Shown: piece by piece, positions 45,986 through 55,524 of the stretch | How the letters are laid out: each line of letters begins with the position of its first letter | Numbering within the stretch: the first letter of the stretch is position 1 | DNA from: Zunongwangia sp. ESRF-bin46 | GTDB lineage: Bacteria > Bacteroidota > Bacteroidia > Flavobacteriales > Flavobacteriaceae | Reading direction: 5' to 3' | Assembly (NCBI GenBank): GCA_002631855.1 | Contig: NTLF01000020.1 | Span: 62,001-126,000, forward strand | DNA: 64,000 nucleotides | Program-made: the position numbers and the translations under genes | The notes under the pieces: generated by a model | The model's input: the letters and a program-made list of their open reading frames with translations, nothing else | Databases searched by the model: none | Told to the model about the DNA's origin: nothing

Positions 45986-46014
45986 CAGCTTTTCATGATA
46001 AAACACGACTTTCT

Positions 46015-47070
46015 ATGGGAATGAAACTTTCTAATTTCAACTTCGATTTACCAGAAGAATTATTAGCCGAATATCCAGCATCTAACCGAGATGAAGCCAG
46101 ATTAATGGTTTTAAACCGAAAAGAAAAGACCATTGAGCACAAAATGTTCAAGGATCTTATCGATTACTTTAATGAAGATGATGTGTTGGTTTTAAACAAT
46201 ACCAAAGTGTTTCCGGCGCGATTATTTGGTAATAAAGAAAAAACTGGAGCCCGTATTGAGGTTTTCTTGTTGCGCGAGCTAAATCCGGAAACCCGTCTTT
46301 GGGATGTTTTGGTAGATCCTGCCCGTAAAATTAGAATAGGAAACAAATTATATTTTGGCGAAGACGAATCGTTGGTAGCTGAGGTAATTGACAATACAAC
46401 CTCAAGAGGACGTACACTTCGTTTCTTGTTTGATGGTTCGTATGAAGAATTCAGAAATAAATTAACAGAATTAGGCGAAACACCATTGCCAAAATATATT
46501 AAAAGAGATGTGGAACCGGAAGATGCGGAGCGCTACCAAACAATCTTTGCAAAAGAAGAAGGAGCTGTTGCCGCACCAACCGCTGGATTACATTTCTCAA
46601 AGCACTTATTAAAGCGTCTTGAAATAAAAGGTGTTAACTTTGCTGAAGTAACCCTTCACGTAGGTTTAGGAACTTTTAGTCCAGTTGAGGTGGAAGATCT
46701 TTCAAAACACAAAATGGACTCTGAAGAAATTGTACTTCCACAAAGCTCTGTGGATATCATCAACACAGGGATAAATAGAAAAAAACGTGTTTGTGCAGTA
46801 GGAACAACAGTAATGCGTGCTTTGGAAAGCTCGGTTTCGTCAAACAGTATGCTCAACAACTATTCAGGTTGGACTAATAAATTTATTTTCCCTCCATACG
46901 ATTTTAGTATAGCAAACTGTATGGTGACCAATTTTCATACACCGAAATCTACACTATTAATGATGGTTTCTGCCTTTGCCGGACACGATTTTATTAAAGA
47001 GGCCTATGAGGAAGCTGTTAAGGAAAAATATAGGTTCTATACATATGGTGATGCTATGCTTATCATCTAA
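46015..47070 (+). CDS. queA: S-adenosylmethionine:tRNA ribosyltransferase-isomerase
   Basis: A 351-aa QueA. Family blocks include [55 protein letters not shown] and [18 protein letters not shown]. It uses SAM to form epoxyqueuosine in tRNA. ATG 46015 gives [13 protein letters not shown] 46021 is also possible. Strong promoter upstream and terminator downstream suggest a single-gene transcript. Confidence 0.97.
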   Translation: MGMKLSNFNFDLPEELLAEYPASNRDEARLMVLNRKEKTIEHKMFKDLIDYFNEDDVLVLNNTKVFPARLFGNKEKTGARIEVFLLRELNPETRLWDVLVDPARKIRIGNKLYFGEDESLVAEVIDNTTSRGRTLRFLFDGSYEEFRNKLTELGETPLPKYIKRDVEPEDAERYQTIFAKEEGAVAAPTAGLHFSKHLLKRLEIKGVNFAEVTLHVGLGTFSPVEVEDLSKHKMDSEEIVLPQSSVDIINTGINRKKRVCAVGTTVMRALESSVSSNSMLNNYSGWTNKFIFPPYDFSIANCMVTNFHTPKSTLLMMVSAFAGHDFIKEAYEEAVKEKYRFYTYGDAMLII

Positions 47071-47090
47071 GTTAAGACTCACATACGTTA

Positions 47091-47123
47091 AAAAAATCCT
47101 GATTTTGCATCAGGATTTTTTTT
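47091..47123 (+). terminator. Intrinsic terminator after queA
   Basis: AAAAAATCCTGA (47091-47102) pairs with TCAGGATTTTTT (47110-47121) around a 7-base loop and is followed by T. Confidence 0.9.
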
Positions 47124-47204
47124 GTTTTAGTGGGTAAATGGTTTTCTAATTTCAAAATAAAAAAGTATCTTGTATTGTTGTAATAGTATCAGCATCAAGA
47201 GCGT

Positions 47205-48863
47205 ATGAAAAAAATTACTTTTTTCTTCTTTTTTTTGTTTTGTGTCGTTACAATATTTTCTCAAGAAAGTATTGTAAACACCCCTATTAGTTGGCGTATA
47301 GAAAATATTGAAAAAGTCCACCCAATTGAGCTTCCCCCTCTTGATCTAATAGCTTTACAGTGTGAAGATAGTATCAATGATCAAGACAAAAGCCTTCCTT
47401 GGCGATACGGGGTTAAACGCGATTTAAAAATCGATATCCATAAACAGGGTCATATGACAGAGTTGGATAATGGTGATAAACTTTGGCGGGTTGCCATAAA
47501 ATCTCCCAATGCTGTTAATTTGAGTATAAATTTTGAAGACTTTTACATACCCAATGGTTCCAAATTATTTTTGTACAATGATGATGGAAGTGATATACTA
47601 TTACCTTTGTCAACCGAACAAAATAGGGATAATCAACAATTAGGTTCTTGGTTTGTTAATGGGGATATTATTTGGATTGAATACTACGAACCTGCTTCAG
47701 TAAATGAAGAAGTGCTTTTAAATATTGGCAGCATTATTCATGGTTATAGAATGACTCAAGTTGAACAATATGCCGAAGGAAATCGCGGTTTAAACGATTC
47801 TGGTGATTGTAATTATGATGTAAACTGTTCAATAGGGGAGGATTTCGATTCTCAAAAAGATATTTTGAAAAAAGCGGTCGCGTTGCTTAATTTAGGCAAT
47901 GGATACTTATGTTCCGCAGTACTTATCAACAACACCAATAATGATAAAACACCATACCTCTTAACGGGGAACCATTGCTTGAACAATAGTGATCCTGCTT
48001 TTTGGTCCATACGCTTCAATTGGATGAGCCCAAGCCCAGTTTGTGGTGAAAGTGAGTCAAGCCCTGATATACAAACAAATTTTACGATGAGTGGTGCAGA
48101 GCTTAAAGCTAACAATGGTCTTAGTGATTTTGCATTGGTAGAATTATATAATGAAGTTCCTAGCTCTTGGGACGTTGCTTTTGCAGGATGGGATATCACT
48201 GATGAACTACCACAATTTGAAATAGGGATTCACCACCCCAATGGGGATATAATGAAAATTTGCCGTGATAATTCAGGTGCTGTCCACGAAACTGCAAATG
48301 GTGTTGAAGTCTGGTTAATTGGTGGAGTTTCTGTAGGAGAAGGCAATGGGTGGGAAATAGGCACTACCGAAAGTGGTTCGTCTGGTTCACCATTATTTAA
48401 TCAAAACGGAAGTATAATAGGACAGTTGTATGCAGGTAATGCATTTTGTGAAGGACTAGAAAGCAATCAGGACTATGATATTTACGGAAGGCTTGCAGTA
48501 TCTTGGGATGCGGGGGAAGACCCTGACAAACGACTTAAAGAATGGCTCGACCCATTGAATACAGGCCAAACAGAACTCGGGACTATAGAAAACCTTTTGA
48601 ACACCCCCAGTTTTGAAATAACTGGCGAATTAAAAATTTATCCTAATCCGGCTTCAGAAAACATTACTATACTCAATAGCCGTTACCCTAATTTATCCTA
48701 TCAATTTTATAATGTAACAGGAGAGCAAATAGGAGAAGGTTCAGTATCCAGCACTATGAACACAATTTCGTTAGCTCGTTTCGCAGAAGGGGTTTATTTT
48801 TTACGGCTTACCGACTTAGATAGTGATTCAAACATTACCAAAAAAATTATAGTTAATCGATAA
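47205..48863 (+). CDS. Secreted lysyl-endopeptidase-like serine protease with T9SS sorting domain
   Basis: A 552-aa secreted protease. Signal peptide (residues 1-20, TIFSQ), a propeptide-like region to ~190, and a trypsin-fold domain at ~200-455. The triad is His in LLTGNHCLN, Asp in LSDFALVEL and Ser in ESGSSGSPLF. The domain resembles lysyl endopeptidases, and several cysteines may form disulfides. The C-terminal ~80 residues (LKIYPNPASENITIL ... FAEGVYFLRL) are a type A sorting domain, so it should be exported by the type IX system to the surface or medium. The true P1 specificity needs an assay. Confidence 0.9.
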   Translation: MKKITFFFFFLFCVVTIFSQESIVNTPISWRIENIEKVHPIELPPLDLIALQCEDSINDQDKSLPWRYGVKRDLKIDIHKQGHMTELDNGDKLWRVAIKSPNAVNLSINFEDFYIPNGSKLFLYNDDGSDILLPLSTEQNRDNQQLGSWFVNGDIIWIEYYEPASVNEEVLLNIGSIIHGYRMTQVEQYAEGNRGLNDSGDCNYDVNCSIGEDFDSQKDILKKAVALLNLGNGYLCSAVLINNTNNDKTPYLLTGNHCLNNSDPAFWSIRFNWMSPSPVCGESESSPDIQTNFTMSGAELKANNGLSDFALVELYNEVPSSWDVAFAGWDITDELPQFEIGIHHPNGDIMKICRDNSGAVHETANGVEVWLIGGVSVGEGNGWEIGTTESGSSGSPLFNQNGSIIGQLYAGNAFCEGLESNQDYDIYGRLAVSWDAGEDPDKRLKEWLDPLNTGQTELGTIENLLNTPSFEITGELKIYPNPASENITILNSRYPNLSYQFYNVTGEQIGEGSVSSTMNTISLARFAEGVYFLRLTDLDSDSNITKKIIVNR

Positions 48864-48925
48864 TTACTTGGTGTCGCTATTCCATAAATACTTCTTAATC
48901 TTTCTATAAACAAATAACTAAACCG

Positions 48926-48933
48926 TAATTTTG
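48926..48933 (+). promoter_or_regulatory. rlmN promoter -7 element next to the start codon
   Basis: TAATTTTG ends only 7 bp before the rlmN ATG, so transcription would begin at or next to the start codon. Confidence 0.55.
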
Positions 48934-48940
48934 TAACCTT

Positions 48941-49981
48941 ATGGTTTCAGAAAAAAAAGACATACGAGCACTATCAAAAGAAGAACTACGTGAATTTTTT
49001 GTAAGTATAGGCGATAAGGCGTTTCGTGGTAATCAAGTGTATGAATGGCTGTGGAATAAAGGAATACATAATTTTGAAGATATGACCAATATTTCAAAAG
49101 AAACCCGAGCACATTTGGAACAAAACTTTGTGATAAACCACATTGAGGTAGATAGTCTTCAAAAAAGCAATGATGGCACTATTAAAAACGCAGTAAAGCT
49201 GCATGATGGCTTTGTGGTAGAATCTGTTTTAATTCCTACAAAATCGCGTACAACTGCTTGTGTCTCATCTCAAGTAGGCTGTAGTCTAGATTGTAAATTT
49301 TGTGCAACATCCCGTTTAAAAAGAATGCGCAATTTAAATCCCGATGAAATTTTTGATCAAGTAGTTGCAATTCATAAAGAAAGCTTGCTATATCATGATA
49401 AACCCTTATCCAATATTGTTTATATGGGGATGGGCGAACCTTTGATGAATTATAAGAACGTTTTAGAGTCCGTAAAAATGATAACTTCGGAAGAAGGGTT
49501 GGGAATGTCACCAAAACGAATTACACTTTCTACATCTGGTGTTCCAAAAATGATAAAAAAACTAGCTGATGACGAAGTGAAATTTAATCTTGCTGTTTCC
49601 TTACATTCTGCCATTCAAGAAACGCGGGAGCAGATTATGCCGTTTGCTAAAAGTTTTACATTAGAGGATTTGCACGAATCAATAGAGTATTGGTATGCTA
49701 AAACAAAGCGTCGTGTTACATATGAATATATTGTGTGGAAAGACATTAACGATACCGAAAAAGATGTAGATGCCTTAGTACAATTTTGTAAATCGGTTCC
49801 ATGCAAAATTAACTTAATAGAATATAACCCTATTGATGATGGTTATTTTCAACAAGCGAATAACTTAGCTCTAGATTTATATATTGAAAAACTGGAAAAA
49901 AATAGAATTCCGGTTACAGTACGAAGAAGTCGTGGAAAAGATATAGATGCAGCATGTGGACAGCTGGCCAATAAAAGCTAA
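48941..49981 (+). CDS. rlmN: Dual-specificity 23S rRNA/tRNA A2-methyltransferase
   Basis: A 346-aa radical SAM methyltransferase. The cluster-binding CxxxCxxC is GCSLDCKFCAT, followed by MGMGEPLMNY and the C-terminal catalytic Cys in DAACGQL. RlmN methylates C2 of A2503 in 23S rRNA and A37 in some tRNAs. The gene ends 35 bp before a bidirectional terminator shared with the next convergent gene. Confidence 0.97.
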   Translation: MVSEKKDIRALSKEELREFFVSIGDKAFRGNQVYEWLWNKGIHNFEDMTNISKETRAHLEQNFVINHIEVDSLQKSNDGTIKNAVKLHDGFVVESVLIPTKSRTTACVSSQVGCSLDCKFCATSRLKRMRNLNPDEIFDQVVAIHKESLLYHDKPLSNIVYMGMGEPLMNYKNVLESVKMITSEEGLGMSPKRITLSTSGVPKMIKKLADDEVKFNLAVSLHSAIQETREQIMPFAKSFTLEDLHESIEYWYAKTKRRVTYEYIVWKDINDTEKDVDALVQFCKSVPCKINLIEYNPIDDGYFQQANNLALDLYIEKLEKNRIPVTVRRSRGKDIDAACGQLANKS

Positions 49982-50016
49982 TTTTAAATTTTAGGAAATT
50001 TAAAAAAAAATCAAAT

Positions 50017-50050
50017 AAAAAAGAGCGGTTTAATTAAACCGCTCTTTTTT
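50017..50050. terminator. Bidirectional terminator between rlmN and the T9SS-sorted protein
   Basis: A perfect palindrome (AAAAAAGAGCGGTTT / AAACCGCTCTTTTTT) with runs of A and T on its two sides, so it can stop transcription from either direction. Confidence 0.92.
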
Positions 50051-50069
50051 CTATAAAATCTAGTAAGAA

Positions 50070-50885
50070 TTACTTCTTAGCTACTTTAACAGTCTTTTTT
50101 GCTCCATCAATAGAAATGGTAGCAAGATAAACACCAGATTTCAATGCAGATAGGTTTACTATCTCATTGGTGCTTCCTAACTTCTGTGAAATAACTTCCT
50201 GTCCTAAGATGTTATGTATAGCAACAGACTCCATAGCTGAATTAGCCTTTAAGTTTAATGTGTTAGTGTTGTCAACAAAATATGTAAAGCCATTGAATGC
50301 TTGGCTTTCAACACCTAAAATCACAGTTTGACCAGCTAATATTTGTTCGTCTGGAGTTGAGTTAAACGCATAATCTTTAACTACAATTGAAGATGCGTCT
50401 GCACTTACGTCCATACGAACCCATCCATAATGAGTATTCCCAGCAAGTTGAAAAACTAAGCCTAAGAACCCGTCTGTAACTGTATCACACCATTGACTAT
50501 TAGTATATGCACAGCCATAGAAATTAAGATCCCCTCTAGCTGAAGTAAAACTAGGAGTAGTACCATCTATCACAGCATCTTGTTGTAATAAAGAAGGGTA
50601 ATTATAGTTACCAGAATTAAAACCAACAAATCCATTGGAATTAGTTGAACCATTGATACCAGGAAATACAACTGCCCCAGGACCACCTGCAGCATCAAAA
50701 ATATCGATACTAAAGTCATCAGTACCATCATCATTAATGTCTATAGGGAATGCATCTCCAGTAGCCAATGATTGATCTGGGTCTAAATCGGTATAAACAA
50801 TCTGTCCAGTTACATCTGCAGCTCCAAGAATAGCAGCTGACATTGCGCCATAATTAAGTAATTTTTTAGAGGTAATTTTTTTCAT
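50070..50885 (-). CDS. T9SS type A sorting-domain protein, unknown function
   Basis: A 271-aa exported protein. The N-terminal targeting region MKKITSKKLLNYGAMSAAILGAAD is long; the body (FPIDINDDGTDDFSID, HYGWVRMDVSADASSIVVKDYAFN) is a beta-rich module seen in many secreted bacterial proteins. The last ~75 residues (LNLKANSAMESVAIHNILGQEV ... LKSGVYLATI) are a type A sorting domain for type IX secretion. The function is unknown. It is divergent from the small ORF at 51002. Confidence 0.85.
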   Translation of the reverse strand: MKKITSKKLLNYGAMSAAILGAADVTGQIVYTDLDPDQSLATGDAFPIDINDDGTDDFSIDIFDAAGGPGAVVFPGINGSTNSNGFVGFNSGNYNYPSLLQQDAVIDGTTPSFTSARGDLNFYGCAYTNSQWCDTVTDGFLGLVFQLAGNTHYGWVRMDVSADASSIVVKDYAFNSTPDEQILAGQTVILGVESQAFNGFTYFVDNTNTLNLKANSAMESVAIHNILGQEVISQKLGSTNEIVNLSALKSGVYLATISIDGAKKTVKVAKK

Positions 50886-51001
50886 GATTTAAAATTATTA
50901 AGATTAATGTTGTTTTTAATACATTTGTTTTCGCAACAACAATAGTAAAAATAGTTTTTTTTTATGAAAAAAACAAAAGCTAAGCAAAAAACTAAATTAT
51001 A

Positions 51002-51172
51002 ATGAAAAAAAAAGCGTTAAAAAACTCAAGCAGTCATAGCTTGTCACAAATCCCTATAGAAAGTTCGTTAGGTCATTTAGCTATTGGCGATATTGCATTT
51101 TCAGCTTGGAGAGGAATAAAAAAAGAAAACAACAAATCTTTAAGAGAAGAAGACAAAAAAGAAGAGGAATGA
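51002..51172 (+). CDS. Small 56-aa protein translationally coupled to the phosphodiesterase-sulfotransferase gene
   Basis: A 56-codon ORF that I do not recognise. It starts MKKKALKNSSSHSLSQIP, has a central ESSLGHLAIGDIAFSAWRGIKK helix-like part and ends with a highly charged LREEDKKEEE tail. Its stop overlaps the next start codon (ATGA, 51169-51172), which strongly suggests translational coupling and a real gene. It may be a partner of the large protein or a leader that meters its translation. Confidence 0.65.
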   Translation: MKKKALKNSSSHSLSQIPIESSLGHLAIGDIAFSAWRGIKKENNKSLREEDKKEEE

Positions 51173-53712
51173 AAAAGAATAAAGTATTATTGATAGGCTG
51201 GGATGCTGCAGATTGGAAAATAATAGGTCCATTATTAGCTAAAGGGCAAATGCCTGCTTTAAAAAAAATGATTGACAATGGTGTGTATGGTAATATGAGT
51301 ACCATGAACCCACCATACTCTCCAATGTTATGGAGTTCAGTAGCTACGGGTAAAACTCCAGACAAGCATGGAGTTTTGGGCTTTATAGAGTTAATGCCAG
51401 ATTTAAAAGGAGTGAGGCCTGTTACCACAAACTCTAGAAAAAGTAGAGCTTTATGGAATATTTTTCATAATCAAGGATATAAAAGTAATTTAGTAGGATG
51501 GTGGCCTAGTTTTCCAGCAGAACCGATTAATGGTGTTGTAATCTCAGATAAATTTCAAAAAGTAAACCCAGACCCAAGCAAACAAAGTCCCATAGAAAAA
51601 GGGACGATGCATCCAGAAAGTATAAAAGATGAATACAAAGAATTAAGAATGTTTCCTTGGGAAATTACCAAAGAGCACATTCTTCCATTCATTCCTAATG
51701 CAGCTAGAATCGATCAAGATAATAAACAAAATGGCCTTCAAAATTTTGCAAAGATTATGGCTCATAATGTTTCTTTGCATAATGCAGCTACAAAGTTGTT
51801 GCGAACTACTGAATGGGACTTTACAGCAGTTTATTATGATTTAATTGATCATTTTTCGCATTCCTATATGAGGTTTTACCCACCAAAAATGAAGGAAGTG
51901 CCACAAGATAAATATGAGCTTTTTAAGGAGGCAGTCATCGGGTCATATCGCTTTCAAGATATGATGTTGGAACGAAAGCTTCAATTAGTAGATGATGACA
52001 CTACAGTTATTGTAATGTCAGATCACGGTTTTGAGTCTGGAAGAAAACGAATTCTTGAAATGCCTAAAGTACAAGCTGCACCAGCATTGGAGCATAGGCA
52101 ATTTGGAATATTTGTTGCAATGGGGCCGAATATTAAGAAAAATCAAAAGGTTTTTGGTTTAGGTTTAATTGACGTTGCCCCTACTATATTACACCATTTT
52201 GATTTGCCAATAGGAAAAGATATGGACGGGAAAGTTGCAATGGATATTTTTGAAAAAGCCAAAACCCCTAAATATATTGATAGTTGGGAAAATGTTAAAG
52301 GAGATTTTGGGGAATTAGATAAAGAAGAGATGGCAGATGCTTTTTCAGACCAAGAAGCAATGGAGCAATTAATAGAACTAGGCTACATTGAAAGACCAGA
52401 TGAAGATAAAGAAACTGCAATCTTAAAAACTAAATGTGACTTAAAACATAACTTAGCACGTGTTCATTTAGGAAAAAAGAACTTTGCAAAAGCAAATGAA
52501 ATTTTATTAGAGTTAATACAAGAAAAAGATCCAATTGATCTAGCGCCATTTTATCTTGATTTAATAACTATAAGTTTAGCTAAAAAGGATTATGAATCCG
52601 CTCAAAAATACCTAGAAAAGCTTAAAAGTTCAAAAACTGAAGTTAAGTATAATTTATTTTTTGCTGAAGCAGAAATGCTTGATGGTTTAGGTAAACCTTA
52701 TGAGGCATTAAAATTATTTGAGAACTTTCCGCCAAAAGGAAGAAGTGCAGAAATTTGGTATAGAATAGGTGCGTTAAGACATAAACTTGACGAATTTGAC
52801 CTAGCAAAAGAAGCTTTTGAAAATGCAATTGATAAAGAGCCAGATAAAGCTAAATATAATAGAGCTTTGGCAGAAACTATGTTAAGTTTAGAAGAATATG
52901 AAGAAGCTGTGGAATATGCTCTTACAAGTATAGAATTAGTAAAATACTACCCAGATGCACATTATGTTTTAGGAAAGGCTCTAGAACAGTTGGGTGATCT
53001 TAAAAATGCTAAAATAGCTTTTGAAACAGCATCAAAACTGAAACCTAAAAAATACCATAAAGCAATTCTGGCAAAAGAAAATGTCGAAGAAAAATTAAAA
53101 ACACCTTCCTCTAACTCAGAAAATATTAATTATAAATATAGAGAAGATCAAATAGTAGTAGTTTCAGGTTTACCAAGATCCGGAACGTCTGTAATGATGC
53201 AAATGTTAGACAAAGGAGGCTTGAATATGATGATTGATGAAAAAAGAAAAGCTGATGAATCTAATCCAAAAGGGTATTATGAATATGAGCCTGTTATGTC
53301 ATTACACAAGGATAATTCATGGCTAAAAGAATCAAAAGGCAAAGCCATAAAGATTGTTGCACCACTTCTAACATATCTAAATCGAGAGTACCGTTACAAA
53401 ATAATTTTCATGAAAAGAGACTTAGATGAAGTAGTGAAATCACAGCGCAAAATGACAGGAAAAGATGAAAGCGTAATTCCTGTTAACCTTTACAACACAT
53501 ACAAAAGGCAATTAGAAGCTGTAGAAAACTGGAAAAAAAATGAGCCAGGGGTAGAACTTATTTACATTAATTATAAAGATGTATTGGAAAACCCAAATGC
53601 ATCAGTTGAAAATATAGAAAAATTTGTAGGTAAAAAACTGGACAAAGAAGAAATGGCTAAATGTGTTGATAAATCGCTCTACCGAAATAGGGTTGAAAAA
53701 ACTGTAAATTAA
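51169..53712 (+). CDS. Type I phosphodiesterase / TPR / sulfotransferase fusion protein
   Basis: An 847-aa protein from ATG 51169. Residues ~1-390 are an alkaline-phosphatase-superfamily type I phosphodiesterase domain: LIGWDAADW near the N-terminus, MLWSSVATG with the nucleophile region, DLIDHFSH and VMSDHGFESG metal-binding blocks. Residues ~415-660 are tetratricopeptide repeats. Residues ~690-847 are a sulfotransferase domain with the PAPS-binding SGLPRSGTSVMMQ loop. No signal peptide is seen. The combination suggests a modular enzyme that removes and adds phosphate or sulfate groups on one substrate. The composition looks a little more AT-rich than its neighbours. Confidence 0.85.
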   Translation: MKKNKVLLIGWDAADWKIIGPLLAKGQMPALKKMIDNGVYGNMSTMNPPYSPMLWSSVATGKTPDKHGVLGFIELMPDLKGVRPVTTNSRKSRALWNIFHNQGYKSNLVGWWPSFPAEPINGVVISDKFQKVNPDPSKQSPIEKGTMHPESIKDEYKELRMFPWEITKEHILPFIPNAARIDQDNKQNGLQNFAKIMAHNVSLHNAATKLLRTTEWDFTAVYYDLIDHFSHSYMRFYPPKMKEVPQDKYELFKEAVIGSYRFQDMMLERKLQLVDDDTTVIVMSDHGFESGRKRILEMPKVQAAPALEHRQFGIFVAMGPNIKKNQKVFGLGLIDVAPTILHHFDLPIGKDMDGKVAMDIFEKAKTPKYIDSWENVKGDFGELDKEEMADAFSDQEAMEQLIELGYIERPDEDKETAILKTKCDLKHNLARVHLGKKNFAKANEILLELIQEKDPIDLAPFYLDLITISLAKKDYESAQKYLEKLKSSKTEVKYNLFFAEAEMLDGLGKPYEALKLFENFPPKGRSAEIWYRIGALRHKLDEFDLAKEAFENAIDKEPDKAKYNRALAETMLSLEEYEEAVEYALTSIELVKYYPDAHYVLGKALEQLGDLKNAKIAFETASKLKPKKYHKAILAKENVEEKLKTPSSNSENINYKYREDQIVVVSGLPRSGTSVMMQMLDKGGLNMMIDEKRKADESNPKGYYEYEPVMSLHKDNSWLKESKGKAIKIVAPLLTYLNREYRYKIIFMKRDLDEVVKSQRKMTGKDESVIPVNLYNTYKRQLEAVENWKKNEPGVELIYINYKDVLENPNASVENIEKFVGKKLDKEEMAKCVDKSLYRNRVEKTVN

Positions 53713-53731
53713 TTAGATTATAATGAATTTT

Positions 53732-53770
53732 AAAGACGCAAAGTAAGATGATTACTTTGCGTCTTTTTTT
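53732..53770 (+). terminator. Intrinsic terminator after the fusion gene
   Basis: AAAGACGCAAAGTAA (53732-53746) and TTACTTTGCGTCTTT (53752-53766) form a perfect 15-bp stem with T after it. Confidence 0.92.
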
Positions 53771-53801
53771 ATGAAGTAAACGTTCCTTTTTTTAATTTCC
53801 C

Positions 53802-53809
53802 TATTTTTG
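53802..53809 (+). promoter_or_regulatory. -7 element close to the polyprenyl synthase start
   Basis: TATTTTTG ends 8 bp before the ATG at 53818, predicting a leaderless or nearly leaderless transcript. Confidence 0.5.
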
Positions 53810-53817
53810 AAACTCTA

Positions 53818-54795
53818 ATGAAAATTGTTTCGCAAATAAAACAACCTATTGAGGCCGAAATGGAACTTTTTGAAAAAAAGTTCTCTGGGGCTATGTCTTC
53901 AAAAGTAGCGTTGCTAAATCGTATTACCCATTATGTAGTAAACCGTAAAGGAAAACAAATGCGGCCTATGTTTGTCTTTCTCATAGCAAAGATGACCGGT
54001 AATGGAATTGTAGAAGAACGTACCTACCGTGGTGCTTCGGTAATCGAGCTTATCCATACCGCAACATTAGTACACGACGATGTAGTGGACGATAGTAATC
54101 GCCGCAGAGGCTTCTTTTCAATAAATGCCCTTTGGAAAAACAAAATTGCTGTTCTTGTTGGTGATTATTTATTATCTAAAGGACTATTGCTTTCTATCGA
54201 TAATGATGATTTCGACTTATTAAAAATCATTTCCGTAGCTGTTCGTGAGATGAGTGAAGGCGAATTGCTTCAAATTGAAAAAGCCAGAAGGCTCGACATT
54301 ACCGAAGAAGTATATTTCGACATAATCCGTCAAAAAACAGCGACACTTATTGCAGCTTGTTGTGCAATGGGTGCTCAATCGGTTAATGCTCCCAAAGAAG
54401 AGGTTGAGGCGATGCGAGAATTTGGTGAGTTGATAGGTATTGCATTTCAAATAAAAGATGACCTTTTTGATTATGGAGAAGAAAAGATAGGTAAACCTAC
54501 CGGCATAGACATTAAGGAGCGAAAAATGACCCTACCTTTAATTTATAGTTTGAATACGGTCTCCCCCAAAGACAAAAGATGGCTCATTAATTCAGTAAAA
54601 AACCACAATAAAGAAAAAAAACGAGTAAAACAGGTTATTGCTTTTGTAAAAGATACTGGTGGTCTTGACTATGCTATTGCTAAAATGAAATCATACCAAG
54701 AACGGGCATTACAAATTCTTCAAACATACCCAAGCTCTCCTTATAAAGACTCATTAGAGTTGATGGTTAATTACGTGATCGATAGGAAAAAATAA
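53818..54795 (+). CDS. Polyprenyl diphosphate synthase
   Basis: A 325-aa long-chain trans-prenyltransferase. The first aspartate-rich motif is LVHDDVVDDSNRRRG and the second is QIKDDLFDYGEE; GKQMRPMFVF and KTATLIAACC are also typical. It elongates allylic diphosphates with isopentenyl diphosphate, probably for menaquinone side chains. Product length cannot be set with confidence from the sequence. Confidence 0.93.
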   Translation: MKIVSQIKQPIEAEMELFEKKFSGAMSSKVALLNRITHYVVNRKGKQMRPMFVFLIAKMTGNGIVEERTYRGASVIELIHTATLVHDDVVDDSNRRRGFFSINALWKNKIAVLVGDYLLSKGLLLSIDNDDFDLLKIISVAVREMSEGELLQIEKARRLDITEEVYFDIIRQKTATLIAACCAMGAQSVNAPKEEVEAMREFGELIGIAFQIKDDLFDYGEEKIGKPTGIDIKERKMTLPLIYSLNTVSPKDKRWLINSVKNHNKEKKRVKQVIAFVKDTGGLDYAIAKMKSYQERALQILQTYPSSPYKDSLELMVNYVIDRKK

Positions 54796-54812
54796 TTTTT
54801 ACTGACTAGTGA

Positions 54813-54863
54813 AGCTGGAAAAAACTAACTAAATATTGCTTGTCTTCCGAGGCTTTTTCAGCT
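54813..54863. promoter_or_regulatory. Inverted repeat upstream of the ECF sigma gene
   Basis: AAGCTG(G)AAAAA pairs with TTTTTCAGCTT across about 30 nt. It may end the polyprenyl synthase transcript or form a leader structure for the sigma gene; it has no clear T tract. Confidence 0.4.
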
Positions 54864-54957
54864 TAAGAGGGAATATTGCCAATTTTTTTTTACGCCTCAG
54901 GCAACCTTTTGCATTAAAGTTGCGTCTTTATAAATAGAAAGCCATGCGAAGCATATT

Positions 54958-55524
54958 GTGAAACTAATTTCATTACATAAAAACTATCAGGCGCTTATAA
55001 AAAAAGCAAAAAAAGGCAATCGTCGAGCACAGCACGAGCTGTACCAACTTTTTGCTCCGAAAATGCTAAGTGTTTGTAGACAATATTTAAAGAATAATGA
55101 CTTGGCCGAAGAGGTCATGCTCAACGGGTTTTACAAAGTATTTACAAAGTTAGATTCTTTTAGCGACCAAGGCAGCTTTGAAGGTTGGATACGCCGTATA
55201 ATGGTAAATGAGTCCATTAGCGAATTGCGAAGACAGAAGAAGCTTTATTTTAAAGATGAGTCGGTTATTGAAAACTCACTTGAGTACGCAACGACCATTG
55301 ATACAGGTTTTGAAGTAGCTGAAATACAAAAAGTAATAGACAGTTTGCCAGATGGCTATAAAACCGTGTTTGTGTTATATGCTGTAGAAGGATACAAACA
55401 CAGCGAAATTGCTGAGTTATTGCAAATAAGCGAAGGCACATCAAAATCACAACTGTCAAAAGCCCGCAAAATGCTTCAAAACAATATTAACAATCAAAAT
55501 GACGTGAATTATGGAGCCCAATAA
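54958..55524 (+). CDS. RNA polymerase ECF-type sigma factor
   Basis: A 188-aa ECF sigma factor, using GTG 54958. Region 2 is RAQHELYQLFAPKMLSVCRQYL with the FYKVFTKLDSFSDQGSFEGWIRRI block, and region 4 is LPDGYKTVFVLYAVEGYKHSEIAELLQISEGTSKSQLSKARKML. The stop overlaps the following membrane protein gene by 14 bp. That gene, with its N-terminal cytoplasmic part and single helix, is placed where an anti-sigma factor would be. The set likely controls envelope genes such as the outer-membrane protein that follows. Confidence 0.93.
   Translation: MKLISLHKNYQALIKKAKKGNRRAQHELYQLFAPKMLSVCRQYLKNNDLAEEVMLNGFYKVFTKLDSFSDQGSFEGWIRRIMVNESISELRRQKKLYFKDESVIENSLEYATTIDTGFEVAEIQKVIDSLPDGYKTVFVLYAVEGYKHSEIAELLQISEGTSKSQLSKARKMLQNNINNQNDVNYGAQ

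Noticed and set aside
54943-54960. ATG at 54943 as start of the ECF sigma factor
   Set aside because: It reads only five codons before TGA and is in another frame; GTG 54958 gives the sigma N-terminus.
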